Shown: positions 8,882 to 17,785 of the stretch, one piece after another
Numbering within the stretch: position 1 is the first letter of the stretch
Layout: each line of letters begins with the position of its first letter
NCBI RefSeq assembly: GCF_900009135.1
Contig: NZ_LT797693.1
Span: 293,377 to 357,376, forward strand
Direction: 5' to 3'
Length of the DNA: 64,000 bases
Source of the DNA: Planktothrix sp. PCC 11201
Lineage (GTDB): Bacteria; Cyanobacteriota; Cyanobacteriia; Cyanobacteriales; Microcoleaceae
Made by a program: the position numbers and the translations under genes
Notes under the pieces: model-generated
Database searches by the model: none
Seen by the model: the letters and a program-made list of their open reading frames with translations, nothing else
Told to the model about the DNA's origin: nothing

Positions 8882-9406
8882 ATGAAACTTGCCACCGACA
8901 TCAAAATTCCCTTCCCTCGTCCCCTAGTTTTTAGTACCTACAGAGACAATTTAATGGATGTGGTCAACTCATTACCCAATAAAAATGATGTTAAATTAGT
9001 CTCTCATCGAGTAGAAGCCGATACGGTTTATACTGTTTATGATTGGCAATCGGATGAAGATATTCCCGCCCTGATTGAAAATATATTAAAACAGGATAAA
9101 CTCCGTTGGACAGAATACGACACTTGGAATAATCAAGATTTTACCTTAGATTGGAAAATTCAAACCCAAATTTTTACAGAAGCATTCCAATGTTCAGGAA
9201 AAAATACCTTTTTAGAGGATAAAAATAATACCATAATTCAAACCCGAGGCGAAATTCAACTAGACCCGAACAAAATAGATGGAGTTCCCGATTTTCTCAA
9301 GACTCAATTAGCCAGTTTGTTTGAACAAATCCTAGGAAGTAAACTCGAACCCAATTTAATTGATATGGGGAAAGGAGTACAAAAATATTTAGAAAAACAC
9401 AAATAA
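8882..9406 (+). CDS. SRPBCC/START-like protein, cyanobacterial conserved
   Basis: The preferred start is the ATG at 8882 (MKLATDIKIPFPRPLVFSTYRD); an upstream ATG at 8843 would add 13 residues. The 174-residue product begins with the strand plus FPRPLVFSTYRDNL pattern of polyketide cyclase/SRPBCC-type lipid-binding folds (P-x-x-VF/AxxxD). It has a beta-rich middle and ends in a long amphipathic helix (FLKTQLASLFEQIL through KGVQKYLEKH), as in that fold. No catalytic residues are evident and the ligand is unknown. It follows the FHA-cyclase by about 48 bp on the same strand, so a three-gene unit with the pentapeptide protein is possible. Confidence 0.6.
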   Translation: MKLATDIKIPFPRPLVFSTYRDNLMDVVNSLPNKNDVKLVSHRVEADTVYTVYDWQSDEDIPALIENILKQDKLRWTEYDTWNNQDFTLDWKIQTQIFTEAFQCSGKNTFLEDKNNTIIQTRGEIQLDPNKIDGVPDFLKTQLASLFEQILGSKLEPNLIDMGKGVQKYLEKHK

Positions 9407-9414
9407 TAGGTCTA

Positions 9415-9461
9415 GGGTGGGTGAGTTTCTAGTCGTTTTTTAATCAAGATAACAGAATCAC
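9415..9461 (+). terminator. Hairpin between convergent genes
   Basis: GTGGGTGA just after the SRPBCC-like stop is matched by TCACCCAC near 9454, around a loop that contains a T run. It lies between two convergent genes, where a bidirectional terminator would be expected. The loop is long, so this is tentative. Confidence 0.35.
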
Positions 9462-9594
9462 CCACTTTAGAAAAACAAAAATCAACGATAATGTGTCTAC
9501 CTTCGGAGCACTTTCTAATTTTTAGAATACTCGGAGAATTGCAAGTTGTTAAGGGCGATCGCAGATACACAGATTACTCTATATCAAAAGCATT

Positions 9595-10377
9595 TCACTG
9601 CGCTGGCACAAAATCATAACCAGTACCAGAACGAGAGTTTTCGTCCCCAATAATTTTCACGAGTTGAATTGGGGCGTTACGATCGCCTGTTGGCAAAAAG
9701 GTCACGACTCCAGAAGCACCTTGAACAGAAAAGTTGGGCGATGAAAGCGCTTTTTGCACCCCACTGCGAGTGGGATTTTCCTGTAAAGCAGCAATTAATG
9801 CTTTAGTTGCATCATAAGCCATTGCGGTGCGCCAGTTAACGTCTGCACCCCAAAGGCGATCAGCATCTGTAGTAAACTTTTCTTGCAAATTTGCTTCTCT
9901 ATGCCAAGGAATTGCTAGTACCATGCCCATAACATTTTCTTTACCTACTTTTAATGTATCAATATGGTAAGCACTGTCTCCTCCTAAAAGTGGTAGTCTT
10001 CCCTGGTTTACTTGCACTACTTGTAAAGATTGATTGCGTGTCTTCTCATTGGGCAATAAAGTAATGACTTCTGCTCCCTGACTAATTGCCGCGTCTACGT
10101 TAGCTTTAGGGCTAAAAGATGTATTACCCAAGTCAAATTCTGCTACCACATTGCCATTATTTTGAGCCAAATTTTTTGTAAACTCATTTTTTATTGATTG
10201 GCTATAGTTACTAGAAGAATTAAAGAAAATAGCAGTTTTTTGTAGTCCTGATTTATTAGTCAGGTAGTTGCCAAGAGCTTGACCAGCTAATTGATCGCTT
10301 GGTACTGTGCGAAAGATATAATTGCCTAAGCTAGAAAGTTTAACTGAAGTGCTAGTCGGCGAAATCATCGGAAATTT
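9595..10377 (-). pseudogene. Periplasmic ligand-binding protein (LivJ/RLBP type), 5' end lost
   Basis: About 260 residues of a type I periplasmic-binding fold of the branched-chain amino acid binding (Peripla_BP_6) family. Visible signatures are ISPTSTSVKLS, YIFRTVPSDQLAG, AMAYDATKALIAAL and ASGVVTFLPTGDR. Normal members have about 130 further N-terminal residues plus a signal sequence. Here the frame opens directly at the left end of the IS605 element: the codons for KFP before MISPTSTS are still present, then transposon sequence begins. The remaining part is intact without stops, but without a signal peptide, first lobe or promoter it is probably non-functional. The right-hand neighbour beyond the transposon is decapitated too. 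Confidence 0.8.
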
Positions 10378-10380
10378 GGG

Positions 10381-11740
10381 TAGAAACCCCGTCCTTTTAG
10401 GACGGCTTTATATTTAGAGGTTTTCGCTATATACTAGAGGAATAGTGAAACACCTGAGAAGATGTACGCCACTCAAAAGAACCAACTTAGACGACTTAGC
10501 CAGCAGGAATTTAACGCCCTGACTGTTTTGTGTCGTTTGAGCAAGAATCTTTTTAATGTGGCTTTGTATGAATGTAGGCAGTATTTCTTTACTCAAAGAA
10601 AGCGACTGACCTATGAATCTAACTACCATATTTGCAAGTCTAATGAGAACTATCGGCTTCTTAATACCGATATTGCTCAACAGACAATGAAGGTGGTAGA
10701 TAGAAGTATGCGGTCTTTCTTGGGACTTCTTCAAGCCATCAGTATAGGACGCTGTGAACAAAAACCACAACTGCCTAAATACTTGCCCAAAGATGGTTAT
10801 TTCCCTTTGATTATTCCGAGAATTAAAGTTAAAAATGGGGTGTTTAATATCCCCATGTCTCAACAATTTAAACAGGAATATGGGGAAGTGAAAATCCCAC
10901 TCCCAGAAAGACTGAAAGACAAGAAGATTAAGGAGGTACGAATACATCCGAAATACTCGGCTCGATGGTTTGAGATTGAGTATATTTATGAAGATGAAAA
11001 AATCGAAACATCTGTTGATTCCGAAAAAGCGATAGCTATTGACTTGGGGGTTAATAATCTGGCAGCTTGTTTTGACACTGATGGGCATCAATTTTTGATT
11101 GATGGCAAAAGACTTAAAAGCATTAATCACTGGTATAACAAGCGTAACGCCCAGCTTCAATCTGCCAAAGACAAGCAAGGGATAAAAGGGATCACAAATA
11201 AACAGGCACGACTTAATCAAAAGCGGAATGACTCTATTCGAGATTATTTGAATAAATCGGCTCGAATAATAATCGACCATTGTTTGACTTATCAAATTGG
11301 TAAATTGATAGTTGGTTACAATCCGGGTATCAAGCAAGAGATTAATATCGGACGTTCTAATAATCAAAACTTTGTCCAGATTCCTTTTTGGCAGTTGAGA
11401 CAAAAACTTAAAGCTTTGTGTTGTCGATACGGAATTGAGTATGGTGAACAAGAGGAATCTTACTCCTCTAAGGCTAGTTTTTATGACCAAGATGAGATCC
11501 CTATTTACAATGCCGATAATCCCAGTAAACAGAAGTTTTCTGGTAGAAGGATTAACAGAGGATTGTATAGAACAAAGGATAGACATCTGGTTTCTGCCGA
11601 TATTAATGGTAGTGCCAATATTTTGGTTAAAAGTAAGCACAGACTTGATTTTGAGCGAGTGTCTAGCGGGTTTTTGGCTAACCCTTTAAGGATTTACGTC
11701 TCTTAAGAATCCCCGCCGTTTTACGGCGCGGGAGTGTCAA
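10381..11740 (+). mobile_element. IS200/IS605-family element carrying only tnpB
   Basis: The left end begins near TAGAAACCCC with a hairpin CCGTCC-TTTTA-GGACGG (10389-10405). The right end after the tnpB stop has CCCCGCCG-TTTTA-CGGCGCGGG (11711-11732) and ends GGAGTGTCAA. Subterminal hairpins, absence of terminal inverted repeats and absence of an obvious target duplication are typical of the family. No tnpA (Y1 transposase) is present, so movement would need one in trans. In this family the sequence across the tnpB 3' end and right end yields the omega-RNA, whose guide is the flank just outside the right end, here starting TTACCAAGAAATTCGGG. Confidence 0.85.
10462..11706 (+). CDS. tnpB: TnpB RNA-guided nuclease of an IS605-type element
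   Basis: A full-length 414-residue TnpB/OrfB. The N-terminus (MYATQKNQL, CRLSKNLFNVALYECRQYFF) matches the helical wedge region. RuvC-I is AIDLGVNN with Asp194. The usual RuvC-II IVIEDL is replaced by LIVGYNPGIKQE, so the acidic residue is displaced to Glu293, within KQEINIGRSNNQNFVQIPF. RuvC-III is VSADINGSANI with Asp380. There is no Cys-x2-Cys zinc ribbon; that segment reads EESYSSKASFYDQDEIP. This combination is shared by a recognised TnpB subgroup with a rearranged catalytic site, so it is more likely a variant than a dead enzyme. The reading frame is intact and hairpin ends flank it closely. Confidence 0.9.
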   Translation: MYATQKNQLRRLSQQEFNALTVLCRLSKNLFNVALYECRQYFFTQRKRLTYESNYHICKSNENYRLLNTDIAQQTMKVVDRSMRSFLGLLQAISIGRCEQKPQLPKYLPKDGYFPLIIPRIKVKNGVFNIPMSQQFKQEYGEVKIPLPERLKDKKIKEVRIHPKYSARWFEIEYIYEDEKIETSVDSEKAIAIDLGVNNLAACFDTDGHQFLIDGKRLKSINHWYNKRNAQLQSAKDKQGIKGITNKQARLNQKRNDSIRDYLNKSARIIIDHCLTYQIGKLIVGYNPGIKQEINIGRSNNQNFVQIPFWQLRQKLKALCCRYGIEYGEQEESYSSKASFYDQDEIPIYNADNPSKQKFSGRRINRGLYRTKDRHLVSADINGSANILVKSKHRLDFERVSSGFLANPLRIYVS

Positions 11741-11741
11741 T

Positions 11742-11987
11742 TACCAAGAAATTCGGGAAGATGGTCTCCTTGAAGGTCTCCAACAAGGAGTCCAACAAGG
11801 AAGACAACGGGAGGCGATGTCATTTGTTACTCGCTTAGTGACTCGACGAGTCGGTGCGATCGCTCCTACAATACAAGAACAAATTCAGACCCTATCTGTA
11901 GAACAATTAGAGGATTTAGGGGAAGCACTTCTGGATTTTTCAGAAGCAACGGATTTAGAAAATTGGTTGAATCAAAGTCAGCCTTAA
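11742..11987 (+). pseudogene. C-terminal fragment of a DUF4351 / Rpn-like nuclease-family protein
   Basis: Immediately outside the transposon right end, an open frame of 82 codons with no start of its own reads YQEIREDGLLEGLQQGV, then AMSFVTRLVTRRVGAIAP and LSVEQLEDLGEALLDF before TAA. This is the DUF4351 tail that in cyanobacteria ends Rpn/PD-(D/E)XK transposase-like proteins. The whole N-terminal nuclease domain is missing, replaced by the IS605 element. The fragment is undamaged otherwise, suggesting a fairly recent event. It has no plausible ribosome binding site or start codon near the break. Confidence 0.8.
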
Positions 11988-12048
11988 TGAGTACAATAGA
12001 GGTTCATCTGTTTAAAACTTCACCTAATACTTTAAGGACATTTAACCC

Positions 12049-12300
12049 ATGACCGTTGATGAAGTTCTTGCGATCGCAGAAGTTGTCCTTGATGGGGAAT
12101 GCTTAAACGACGTGCGAGAGCTAATATTTAGACAATGTTGGGAAGGTAGATGCTCCTATGAGGAAATTGCTAAACTTTCCAAGTATGATGATGAATACAT
12201 AAAATCCATTGCTGCTAAACTAGTGTTGGGTTTTGTTGTCACTCAACCCAACCAAATATTAAGAAATAATCTAAGAAGGAATTTTAACAGTTTCCCCTAA
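12049..12300 (+). CDS. Truncated HTH-domain ORF (N-terminal domain of a larger regulatory ATPase-type protein)
   Basis: An 83-codon ORF. Residues 1-58 (MTVDEVLAIAEVVLD, LIFRQCWEGRCSYEEIAKL, YDDEYIKSIAAKL) resemble the N-terminal helix-turn-helix domain that cyanobacteria place in front of NB-ARC/AAA or WD40 signalling proteins (the vMAP-type N-terminal domain). After residue 58 the frame runs through a 28-bp palindrome (12225-12252) and then into unrelated sequence that overlaps the 3' end of the convergent bvdR gene by 30 bp. The most likely reading is a remnant whose downstream domains were lost at the palindrome. Whether the short product is made is unknown. Confidence 0.5.
   Translation: MTVDEVLAIAEVVLDGECLNDVRELIFRQCWEGRCSYEEIAKLSKYDDEYIKSIAAKLVLGFVVTQPNQILRNNLRRNFNSFP
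12225..12252. repeat. 28-bp palindromic repeat
   Basis: GTTGGGTT and AACCCAAC flank a 12-base loop (TTGTTGTCACTC). Repeats of this GTTGGGTT type are scattered widely in filamentous cyanobacterial genomes (general knowledge). This copy lies inside the end of the truncated HTH ORF and marks the point where its domain similarity stops. Confidence 0.7.
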
Positions 12301-13281
12301 TAAACTCGACATTCGTGCTGCCTCAGCAACTTTCAGGGTAGATAAACTGGCTTCTGGGCTAACATAAAGGGGCGTTCCTTCATAGAGACAATCTAAAACC
12401 ATCTGAGTATCTTTAACAAATAATCCCCGACGGGAAGCCACCTCAATATTTTGAACAGTATCCTTTTGAATCAGTTGACCCTTTTCGGGAGTAAAAATTA
12501 ACGTTCCCTGTTCACCATAGAGGGTAAAAGTGTTATCAGACTGCCAAAAAACTTCTCCTTTTCCATAAACAGACTCTCCCAGGATGCCATTATTAAAAGT
12601 TAACCTAGCATTACATAAACAGGCTTTGTAGAGATCCGGTTCAATATCCCAATATTGGACTTGACAATTGACACTAGCTACTGTCCCAAATAAATCGGTA
12701 AATCTGTGCAAACGGGACAAAGCCCCAGTTATCGGAAAACCAAATAAAGAGGGCTGATATGTCCATTTAGCCGGGGCTGGATTTTGGGGGTTAATAGTGA
12801 CATAACGAACATAGAACACTTGACCAATGGCCTCCAGGGACGCTTTGATAGCATTGTGCATTCCTCCCAACAGTTCAAGATGTTCGACATGGAGGAGTTT
12901 ATTTTTCTCTTGCGCCAGGGCAATTAAAGATTCTGCGTCCTGGGGATCTAAACTCAGGGGATATTCAACGACAACGTGTTTATCCTGTTCTAAAGCATAA
13001 CGAGCAATCTTGCCATGATCTCGATTTACCGTGCAAATGATTACCAGATCAATATCTGGCCGTTCGACTAAATCAGCCCAGGATGCAGATACCGTAACAT
13101 CAAATTCTTGACTAAAGGCAATTGTGGAGGCCGGGGTATTACCCGCAATGGCCACAAGCTGCGATCGCAGATCGGCAATTAGAGCCGCCGCCCGCATTTT
13201 CGCCACATATCCACTGCCAACAATTCCCACTCGTAGAGGATGGGAAACCTTACTAACAGAAGAAAATAAAAATCGACTCAT
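12271..13281 (-). CDS. bvdR: Biliverdin reductase, cyanobacterial BvdR type
   Basis: A 336-residue Gfo/Idh/MocA-fold oxidoreductase that reduces biliverdin IX-alpha to bilirubin with NAD(P)H. The dinucleotide-binding turn is VGIVGSGYVAKMRAAAL. Family-specific blocks resemble the Synechocystis enzyme as I recall it: ICTVNRDHGKIARYAL, KHVVVEYPLSLDP, LLHVEHLELLGG, NPAPAKWTYQPSLFGFP and RLHRFTDLFGTV. Length agrees with the 328-residue Synechocystis protein. The start at 13281 (MSRFLFSSVSK) gives the usual short lead before the Rossmann strand. It stands alone on the minus strand and diverges from the ferredoxin genes, sharing about 230 bp of upstream DNA with petF. A role in bilin turnover or phycobilisome function is inferred from the family. 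Confidence 0.9.
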   Translation of the reverse strand: MSRFLFSSVSKVSHPLRVGIVGSGYVAKMRAAALIADLRSQLVAIAGNTPASTIAFSQEFDVTVSASWADLVERPDIDLVIICTVNRDHGKIARYALEQDKHVVVEYPLSLDPQDAESLIALAQEKNKLLHVEHLELLGGMHNAIKASLEAIGQVFYVRYVTINPQNPAPAKWTYQPSLFGFPITGALSRLHRFTDLFGTVASVNCQVQYWDIEPDLYKACLCNARLTFNNGILGESVYGKGEVFWQSDNTFTLYGEQGTLIFTPEKGQLIQKDTVQNIEVASRRGLFVKDTQMVLDCLYEGTPLYVSPEASLSTLKVAEAARMSSLLGETVKIPS

Positions 13282-13312
13282 GATATCAGGGTTAGGGACA
13301 AGGGTGCTAGAT

Positions 13313-14498
<1,186 letters not shown>

Positions 14499-14504
14499 TT
14501 GAGG

Positions 14505-14612
14505 TTTGACACTCCCTGTGCCTAAAGGCGTGGGGATTCTTTGTTCATAGAGCTAACTTAAAGGTTTACAATAAAAAGCCGTCGTAGAAGGGTTTTAAAC
14601 CCATTTTTCCGA
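14505..14612 (-). mobile_element. Minimal IS605-derived element without genes
   Basis: On the minus strand this stretch starts with the palindrome GGGTTTTAAACCC (14590-14602) and ACGGCTTTTTATT. It ends with AAAGAATCCCC, a hairpin (CACGCCTTTAGGCACAGGG) and AGTGTCAAA. These are the left- and right-end patterns seen in the tnpB element at 10381-11740 (ACGGCTTT; GAATCCCCG-hairpin-GGGAGTGTCAA), but with only about 50 bases between them and no ORF. It is most simply a palindrome-associated, non-autonomous derivative. It begins 7 bases after the second ferredoxin stop and may supply its terminator. Confidence 0.7.
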
Positions 14613-14708
14613 TAATCATTATCACCTATTTAGCTCTTTATTTCTGTTTAAGTCCCACTAAGCGTTATGGCCACTGCTATATCAACGGCGTTGAACTCTA
14701 AATTTTTT

Positions 14709-16319
14709 TTAATTCTCCGACAGCAGGGATGAATTTAAAGGTTGCAGTTGGGTTCCTGGGAAGTAAAAGTTTAAAATTTGTTCACTTGACCATCCTAATT
14801 TAGCCAGATGATAAGATCCTGTCTGACTCATTCCTACTCCATGTCCGAAACCACCTCCAACAAAAACATAACCTTTAAGGGTTTTATTGGGATTGTAAAC
14901 GGGATCAATATAAAATAAAGTGCTAATCGGGGGTAAAAATGCACTTTGAATTTCATCTTTAGCAATTTCTAACACCCCTTGATCTGTCGTTACTGTCATT
15001 TTCAATATCCGCCCGGTTTGCGATCGCTTTACAATCTCAACCTTTTGAACTTTCTTAAAATTAGCTTGAGGCAAATTGCGCCGTTTTAAGTAAGATCGCA
15101 ATTGTTCTGCAATGGCTTCTAAAGTAGCTTCTTCCCGCCAACGAAAATCAAGTTCTCCGGTTTCATTAAATCCGGTTTTTAGATTGATAAACTTTCTAAA
15201 ATTAGGTTCGGAAGCTAAATTTTGTTGAGATAAATCCCAAATTTTATTCGGGGCATCAATTACCCCTAGCAAATAGGGCCGGGGTTCTCCATTCCAAATA
15301 TCATTATAATTTGCCGTGACTCCCCCACTGGCGGAAAAATACACCGCATCTGTCAAGGTATTGTTATGGGTTAAAACTAAACCCTTAGTCACCTCAATAG
15401 CTTGATCCGTACTCCCATAAACTTCCGTTAGTCCTCGATAAACTTGACAGTCTGTATTAGCACAAAGATGATAATTGTCCGCTTCAAACCGTTGTAGGTT
15501 TCGCAAGGCGTAGGTTCGCGCTAGAACAGCCTGGGCTTCGATGGAGGCTGCCGGGGGCCAAGCCCCAATTTCATGGGGCACGACGCCCCGCAAATAGGTC
15601 TCTAACGGCACGTTATTAACCAGGGTATAGGTTCCATAAGCGTCGGGTTGTAGTCGCAAACTCCCCCCATAGACCAGAGGTTCGGGGTCATTGGTTTTTT
15701 GACTAACTTGAATCACATTCTGGGGACTGGTAATCTCCAGTTGATTGCGGTTATAGCGATATCCGGCTGCCGTCCAATAGGGGGTACGTTTTTGGGTGAG
15801 AATTTGGGTTTCCAATTGGGGCAGTTTATGGCCTTGGGCTTGTAAACTATCGATTAACCACCGTCGCAACAGGGGGGTATTATAAACACTGCGTTTGGCC
15901 CAAACTTGCCAGCGATCTGGTTGGGCTAATTCCACTTCTAAACCCAGCGATCGCCATTGTTGAGCATCTTCTTCGGCATTTTCATAGCTGCGGTGGGTAC
16001 TCAAAACCACTCTTTCTTCGACTTCTGGTTCCAGGAGGGGTTCAACGCCCATTTTCAGGAGCACACTCTCAGTCTGGAGTTGTTTTTCCCCTTGGGGCGT
16101 CTGAAATTGCAGGGTTAAGTAGTCTCCCGGTTGGGCTTTGAGAATTAATTGATCACTGGGTTTATCCCCAAAGTGTTGCACTACACCGATTTTTAATGTC
16201 GGGTTGAAGTCTTGATCTTGGGGTTTTTGTTCTTGGGCACTGGTGGGAGTGGGGGAGAGGATCAAAAAGCATAATATACTGAATACCTTTGGAGGGAAAA
16301 ATAATATCATCTTAGCCAT
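14709..16319 (-). CDS. SpoIID/LytB domain exported protein
   Basis: A 536-residue protein with an N-terminal signal sequence (FSILCFLILSPTPTSAQ). The SpoIID/LytB region covers roughly residues 215-530. Its hallmarks are VPLETYLRGVVPHEIGAWPPAASIEAQAVLARTYAL, VYRGLTEVYGSTDQAIEVTKGLVL, VYFSASGG and the C-terminal GGGFGHGVGMSQTGSYHLAKLGWS. SpoIID enzymes are lytic transglycosylases in sporulating bacteria. Cyanobacterial homologues are periplasmic and probably act on peptidoglycan, but their exact role is unestablished. The N-terminal 200 residues contain an SPOR-like segment (VVLSTHRSYENAEEDAQQWRSLGLEVE), which would fit binding to denuded glycan strands. Confidence 0.88.
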   Translation of the reverse strand: MAKMILFFPPKVFSILCFLILSPTPTSAQEQKPQDQDFNPTLKIGVVQHFGDKPSDQLILKAQPGDYLTLQFQTPQGEKQLQTESVLLKMGVEPLLEPEVEERVVLSTHRSYENAEEDAQQWRSLGLEVELAQPDRWQVWAKRSVYNTPLLRRWLIDSLQAQGHKLPQLETQILTQKRTPYWTAAGYRYNRNQLEITSPQNVIQVSQKTNDPEPLVYGGSLRLQPDAYGTYTLVNNVPLETYLRGVVPHEIGAWPPAASIEAQAVLARTYALRNLQRFEADNYHLCANTDCQVYRGLTEVYGSTDQAIEVTKGLVLTHNNTLTDAVYFSASGGVTANYNDIWNGEPRPYLLGVIDAPNKIWDLSQQNLASEPNFRKFINLKTGFNETGELDFRWREEATLEAIAEQLRSYLKRRNLPQANFKKVQKVEIVKRSQTGRILKMTVTTDQGVLEIAKDEIQSAFLPPISTLFYIDPVYNPNKTLKGYVFVGGGFGHGVGMSQTGSYHLAKLGWSSEQILNFYFPGTQLQPLNSSLLSEN

Positions 16320-16348
16320 ATTAATTACTGCTATAGTTGTTGATTGAG

Positions 16349-16663
16349 TTATTCTTCTTCAGGTGATTCTTGATCGGAAAAAACAGCTTCTATATTGCGA
16401 TAACCACTGACTATCCGAACAATTTCTACACCATTTGAAATCGGGCGATAAAATATTAAATAGTCTTCTACTGGAAATCGTCGTAGACCTTCTGATAGTT
16501 CATTGCAGCTTTGTCCCATGTTAGGAAAATCCGCTAAACGTTTAAATTGTTGTTGGATTTTTTCATTAATTTGTCTAACTGCTACGGGACTAAAACGGGT
16601 GAGGTAGTTGTTGATTTCTCTTAAGTCTTGCTTGGCTGGAAGTGTAATTAAATATCGGCTCAT
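16349..16663 (-). CDS. RelE/ParE-family toxin
   Basis: A 104-residue protein of the ParE/RelE fold, with ITLPAKQDLREINNYL at the start and FPVEDYLIFYRPISNGVEIVRIVSGYRNIEAVF at the end, the latter carrying the usual beta-strand core and C-terminal Arg. ParE toxins poison gyrase and RelE toxins cleave mRNA; sequence inspection does not decide which, although the ParD-like partner favours ParE. Its start overlaps the stop of the upstream antitoxin by 4 bp, the standard arrangement of a type II toxin-antitoxin operon. It sits downstream of SpoIID in reverse order. Confidence 0.85.
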   Translation of the reverse strand: MSRYLITLPAKQDLREINNYLTRFSPVAVRQINEKIQQQFKRLADFPNMGQSCNELSEGLRRFPVEDYLIFYRPISNGVEIVRIVSGYRNIEAVFSDQESPEEE

Positions 16664-16944
16664 GATATTACTTCCTCTGCTTGAAGTTCAGCTTCCATCC
16701 GTTGCAAATCGGCTTCTAATTCAGCAAAAACTTCTTCCCCATCAAATACCTCACCTCGTTCTGAAGCTGCAATTCCCTCTTGAATTTTAGCTTTTAATTT
16801 GGCTAACTTAGCTTCCCGAATGCGATCGCGTTGATCTAATAACATTAAGGCTTCCCCAATGACGTCACTGACAGAAGCATAGCGACCGCTATTAACTTTA
16901 TCCTGAATAAACTCTGTTAAGTGCTTCGTTAATGGAATTTGCAT
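16660..16944 (-). CDS. ParD/CopG-type antitoxin
   Basis: A 94-residue antitoxin. The N-terminal ribbon-helix-helix reads MQIPLTKHLTEFIQDKV and YASVSDVIGEALMLLDQRD, and the C-terminus is an acidic helical region (GEVFDGEEVFAELEADLQRM) that would wrap the toxin. It is translationally coupled to the ParE/RelE gene by a 4-bp overlap. Such antitoxins repress their own operon by binding upstream palindromes; I did not identify the operator. The C-terminus is longer and more acidic than in minimal ParD proteins. Confidence 0.85.
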   Translation of the reverse strand: MQIPLTKHLTEFIQDKVNSGRYASVSDVIGEALMLLDQRDRIREAKLAKLKAKIQEGIAASERGEVFDGEEVFAELEADLQRMEAELQAEEVIS

Positions 16945-17082
16945 GGTTTAAATATCCTGAAGTTGTCTTGACCATCAATTTATATTTTAATCGTTTTTTA
17001 GGATAACTGCAAATAAAATCCGGCTATCTTTGGGAGACAAAATCAAGAAAACCGGATTCAATTAATACTAACCTATTAAGGA

Positions 17083-17667
17083 TTAATTAATAGGGGTTTT
17101 TTGTCGCGATCCCATCCATCGGGGAAAACCATTTTCATCGCGTAATTGTAAGGTTTGATTTCCTTTTTTAATCTCTCCAACAATTAAATTGGGTTGTCCT
17201 CCCCAGTCAACTCGTGTTCCCGTAACTTCTACGGTGTCATTGGGTTTAATTTGAAAGTTTTGTTGTTCTAAATACCACACGGGGGCAACATGAAGCCCGA
17301 GGGTTTCTGTATTCGTTTTCATCAATAAATACATACCGTGAGGCATTTGATTTCCTCGATTTTCTGGTTGTATTTCTAATATCGTTCCTTGAACTGTTTC
17401 TACATGACTAGGATCATACATCATCCCAGAATATCGCCCTTTTCCTCCTGAACGATTTCCCCTTCCACCTTGACCCATCATCGGATGATTTTGTCCCATA
17501 AGTTGTTGACAGGGGGGATAAAAATTATTGCCATTTGTAGGAGTAGGTTGGGGAGAATTTGAGTTAGACTGTGCAAATAAAGGTGGGGAATAATTCAGGG
17601 AAATAAAAGCAATCCCCGTGGCAATTATAACCCCTTTAACTTGAGTTTTAGATAAATTAGTTTTCAT
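17083..17667 (-). CDS. Exported OB-fold-like protein with Met/His/Gly-rich segment
   Basis: A 194-residue protein with a signal peptide ending SPPLFAQ. The mature N-terminus is low complexity, then Met/His/Gly rich (QLMGQNHPMMGQGGRGNRSGG, 60-80), which could bind metal. The C-terminal 100 residues look like a small beta-barrel OB-fold domain (VETVQGTILEIQPENR, VEVTGTRVDWGGQPNLIVGEIKKG) ending QLRDENGFPRWMG. Similar periplasmic domains occur in cyanobacteria and proteobacteria without a settled role. It neighbours a broken metal-type response regulator and the zinc efflux locus, so a metal-stress link is possible but unproven. Confidence 0.55.
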   Translation of the reverse strand: MKTNLSKTQVKGVIIATGIAFISLNYSPPLFAQSNSNSPQPTPTNGNNFYPPCQQLMGQNHPMMGQGGRGNRSGGKGRYSGMMYDPSHVETVQGTILEIQPENRGNQMPHGMYLLMKTNTETLGLHVAPVWYLEQQNFQIKPNDTVEVTGTRVDWGGQPNLIVGEIKKGNQTLQLRDENGFPRWMGSRQKTPIN

Positions 17668-17785
17668 GGTTCAGTCCTCCTGGTGAATAATTAACCAGTT
17701 TTGCTGATAGATATATGATAAAGTATCCTGTAAGTGGAGAGTCTAGTTAAGTTGATAAAACTTTATAAAAAACAGCAAATCTTCA

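Noticed and set aside
10414-11640. A 408-codon open frame on the minus strand opposite tnpB
   Set aside because: It mirrors the tnpB coding frame, has no family-like motifs, and its composition (Ile, Phe, Leu, Ser rich) is what antisense reading of an AT-rich gene gives.
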